A stretch of DNA of 43,617 nucleotides. Source: an uncultured Planctomycetales bacterium. GTDB taxonomy: Bacteria > Planctomycetota > Planctomycetia > Isosphaerales > Isosphaeraceae. How positions within the stretch are numbered: the stretch's first letter is position 1; each line of letters begins with the position of its first letter. Shown here piece after piece: positions 43,246 through 43,617 of the stretch. The translations under genes and the position numbers were made by a program. The stretch is taken from NCBI GenBank assembly GCA_903926465.1, contig CAIYJE010000077.1, positions 1 to 43,617 of the forward strand, read 5' to 3'. The notes under the pieces are model-generated. The model ran no database searches. It was not told the DNA's origin and saw nothing but the letters and a program-made list of their open reading frames with translations.

Positions 43246-43617
43246 GTAAGCGTCCGGTGGACCGCATCTTGCTCTAATTCACGAAAGTGATCCTTGAACC
43301 ATCCTCTGATTCAAAGATCACTCTGGCTGCGGTTCCGAGTTCAGAATCGTTACGACTTAGCTGGGGCCGGTTTCCAGGCATCCGGGAGCAGTTCCGCAAT
43401 TCGACTGTGCGGATGCGTACTCACCCGGTCGAGGACATCTCGAAGATAAGCAAACGGTTCGACTTTGAAATGCTTGCAGCTCTGCAGCACGGTCATTAGA
43501 ATCGCCGCCGTGCGTCCTCCAGCATCACTGCCCAGATGAAGCCAGTTCTTACGGCCTATGGCGATCGATCGCAGGGCATTCTCGCTCGCGTTGTTGTCGA
43601 TCACCAAGTAAGGGACC
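43246..43617 (-). mobile_element. IS66-family insertion sequence, one end, continuing beyond the window
   Basis: The terminal inverted repeat starts GTAAGCGTCCGG at 43246; IS66-family ends typically begin GTAAGCG. The transposase gene reads towards this end, as expected for the tnpC side. The other end and the accessory genes lie outside the window. IS66 elements make 8-base target duplications; the left candidate copy would be the 8 bases at 43238-43245, and its partner is not visible. Confidence 0.65.
43350..43617 (-). CDS. IS66-family transposase, C-terminal part, truncated by the window edge
   Basis: The visible 89 or so residues are the C-terminal end of an IS66 transposase (TnpC). The motif IDNNASENALR contains the Glu of the DDE triad. 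The C-terminal IS66 element follows: IAIGRKNWLHLGSDAGGRTAAIL, then AYLRDVLDRVSTHPHSRIAELLPDAW. The reading frame runs off the right edge with no start codon, so the protein is incomplete here. The stop lies about 100 bases inside the IS end. Confidence 0.88.
   Translation of the reverse strand, partial: VPYLVIDNNASENALRSIAIGRKNWLHLGSDAGGRTAAILMTVLQSCKHFKVEPFAYLRDVLDRVSTHPHSRIAELLPDAWKPAPAKS

Noticed and set aside
1-43617. tRNA, rRNA, CRISPR arrays and prophage genes
   Set aside because: I looked for cloverleaf-like sequences, regularly spaced repeats and phage structural genes and saw none.

Overview
The window reads as chromosomal DNA of a planctomycete, most likely from the Gemmata/Isosphaera side of the phylum (inference). 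The evidence is the mix of families: two DUF1501 proteins with Tat signals, a DUF1549/DUF1553 cytochrome-like protein, a DUF1559 prepilin-like protein, an ASPIC/UnbV FG-GAP lipoprotein, and an ECF sigma factor of the 'RRDEQAF...DDAFQATFLLLAR' type carrying a C-terminal membrane extension. Genes are fairly dense, on both strands, GC-rich, and often start at GTG or TTG.

Layout. 1-1230: a poorly coding, locally AT-rich stretch with two small overlapping ORFs of unknown function. 1229-8375: a zinc-less MDR oxidoreductase, a DUF1501 protein, a large MscS-type channel with a duplicated N-terminal module, and a two-gene ABC exporter (ATPase plus ABC-2 permease). 8582-15743: an iron-sulfur assembly locus, sufR-sufC-sufB-DUF3592-sufD-rhodanese-sufE-sufT, opened by a perfect palindrome beside a plausible promoter. 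No cysteine desulfurase (SufS) gene is present; a rhodanese sits in that part of the cluster. 15740-22737: a DgoK-like sugar kinase, a PAS-AAA-Fis regulator that has lost its sigma-54 contact motif, a sigma factor fused to a membrane anchor, coiled coil and polysaccharide-export-like domain, a secreted SH3-like protein, and an SplB-like radical SAM protein. 23235-27846: a DUF1549/DUF1553 - DUF1501 - PPC-domain operon. 27874-30824: a TrkA-type potassium channel and an FG-GAP lipoprotein. 31291-32820: a secreted aldose 1-epimerase followed by a decayed remnant of a sodium/solute symporter. 32932-37371: an HD phosphohydrolase, an SDR oxidoreductase and alaS. 37885-43136: a DUF2382 stress protein whose start region can fold into a hairpin, an HtrA-like protease, recA with a good promoter, and a DUF1559 protein. 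The right edge is the end of an IS66-family element.

How genes work together. The suf genes form a scaffold/ATPase core (SufBCD) with a sulfur-transfer protein (SufE), a maturation factor (SufT) and a likely Fe-S-sensing repressor (SufR). DUF1549/DUF1553 and DUF1501 proteins are a standard planctomycetal exported pair. The epimerase plus symporter remnant looks like a former sugar-uptake pair. No tRNA, rRNA, CRISPR array or prophage was recognised. The most unusual items are the sigma factor-membrane-export-domain fusion with a strong internal start site, the suf locus with its palindrome and two related stem-loops, the degenerate sigma-54-type regulator, the candidate RNA thermometer at 37869-37886, and the decayed symporter gene.
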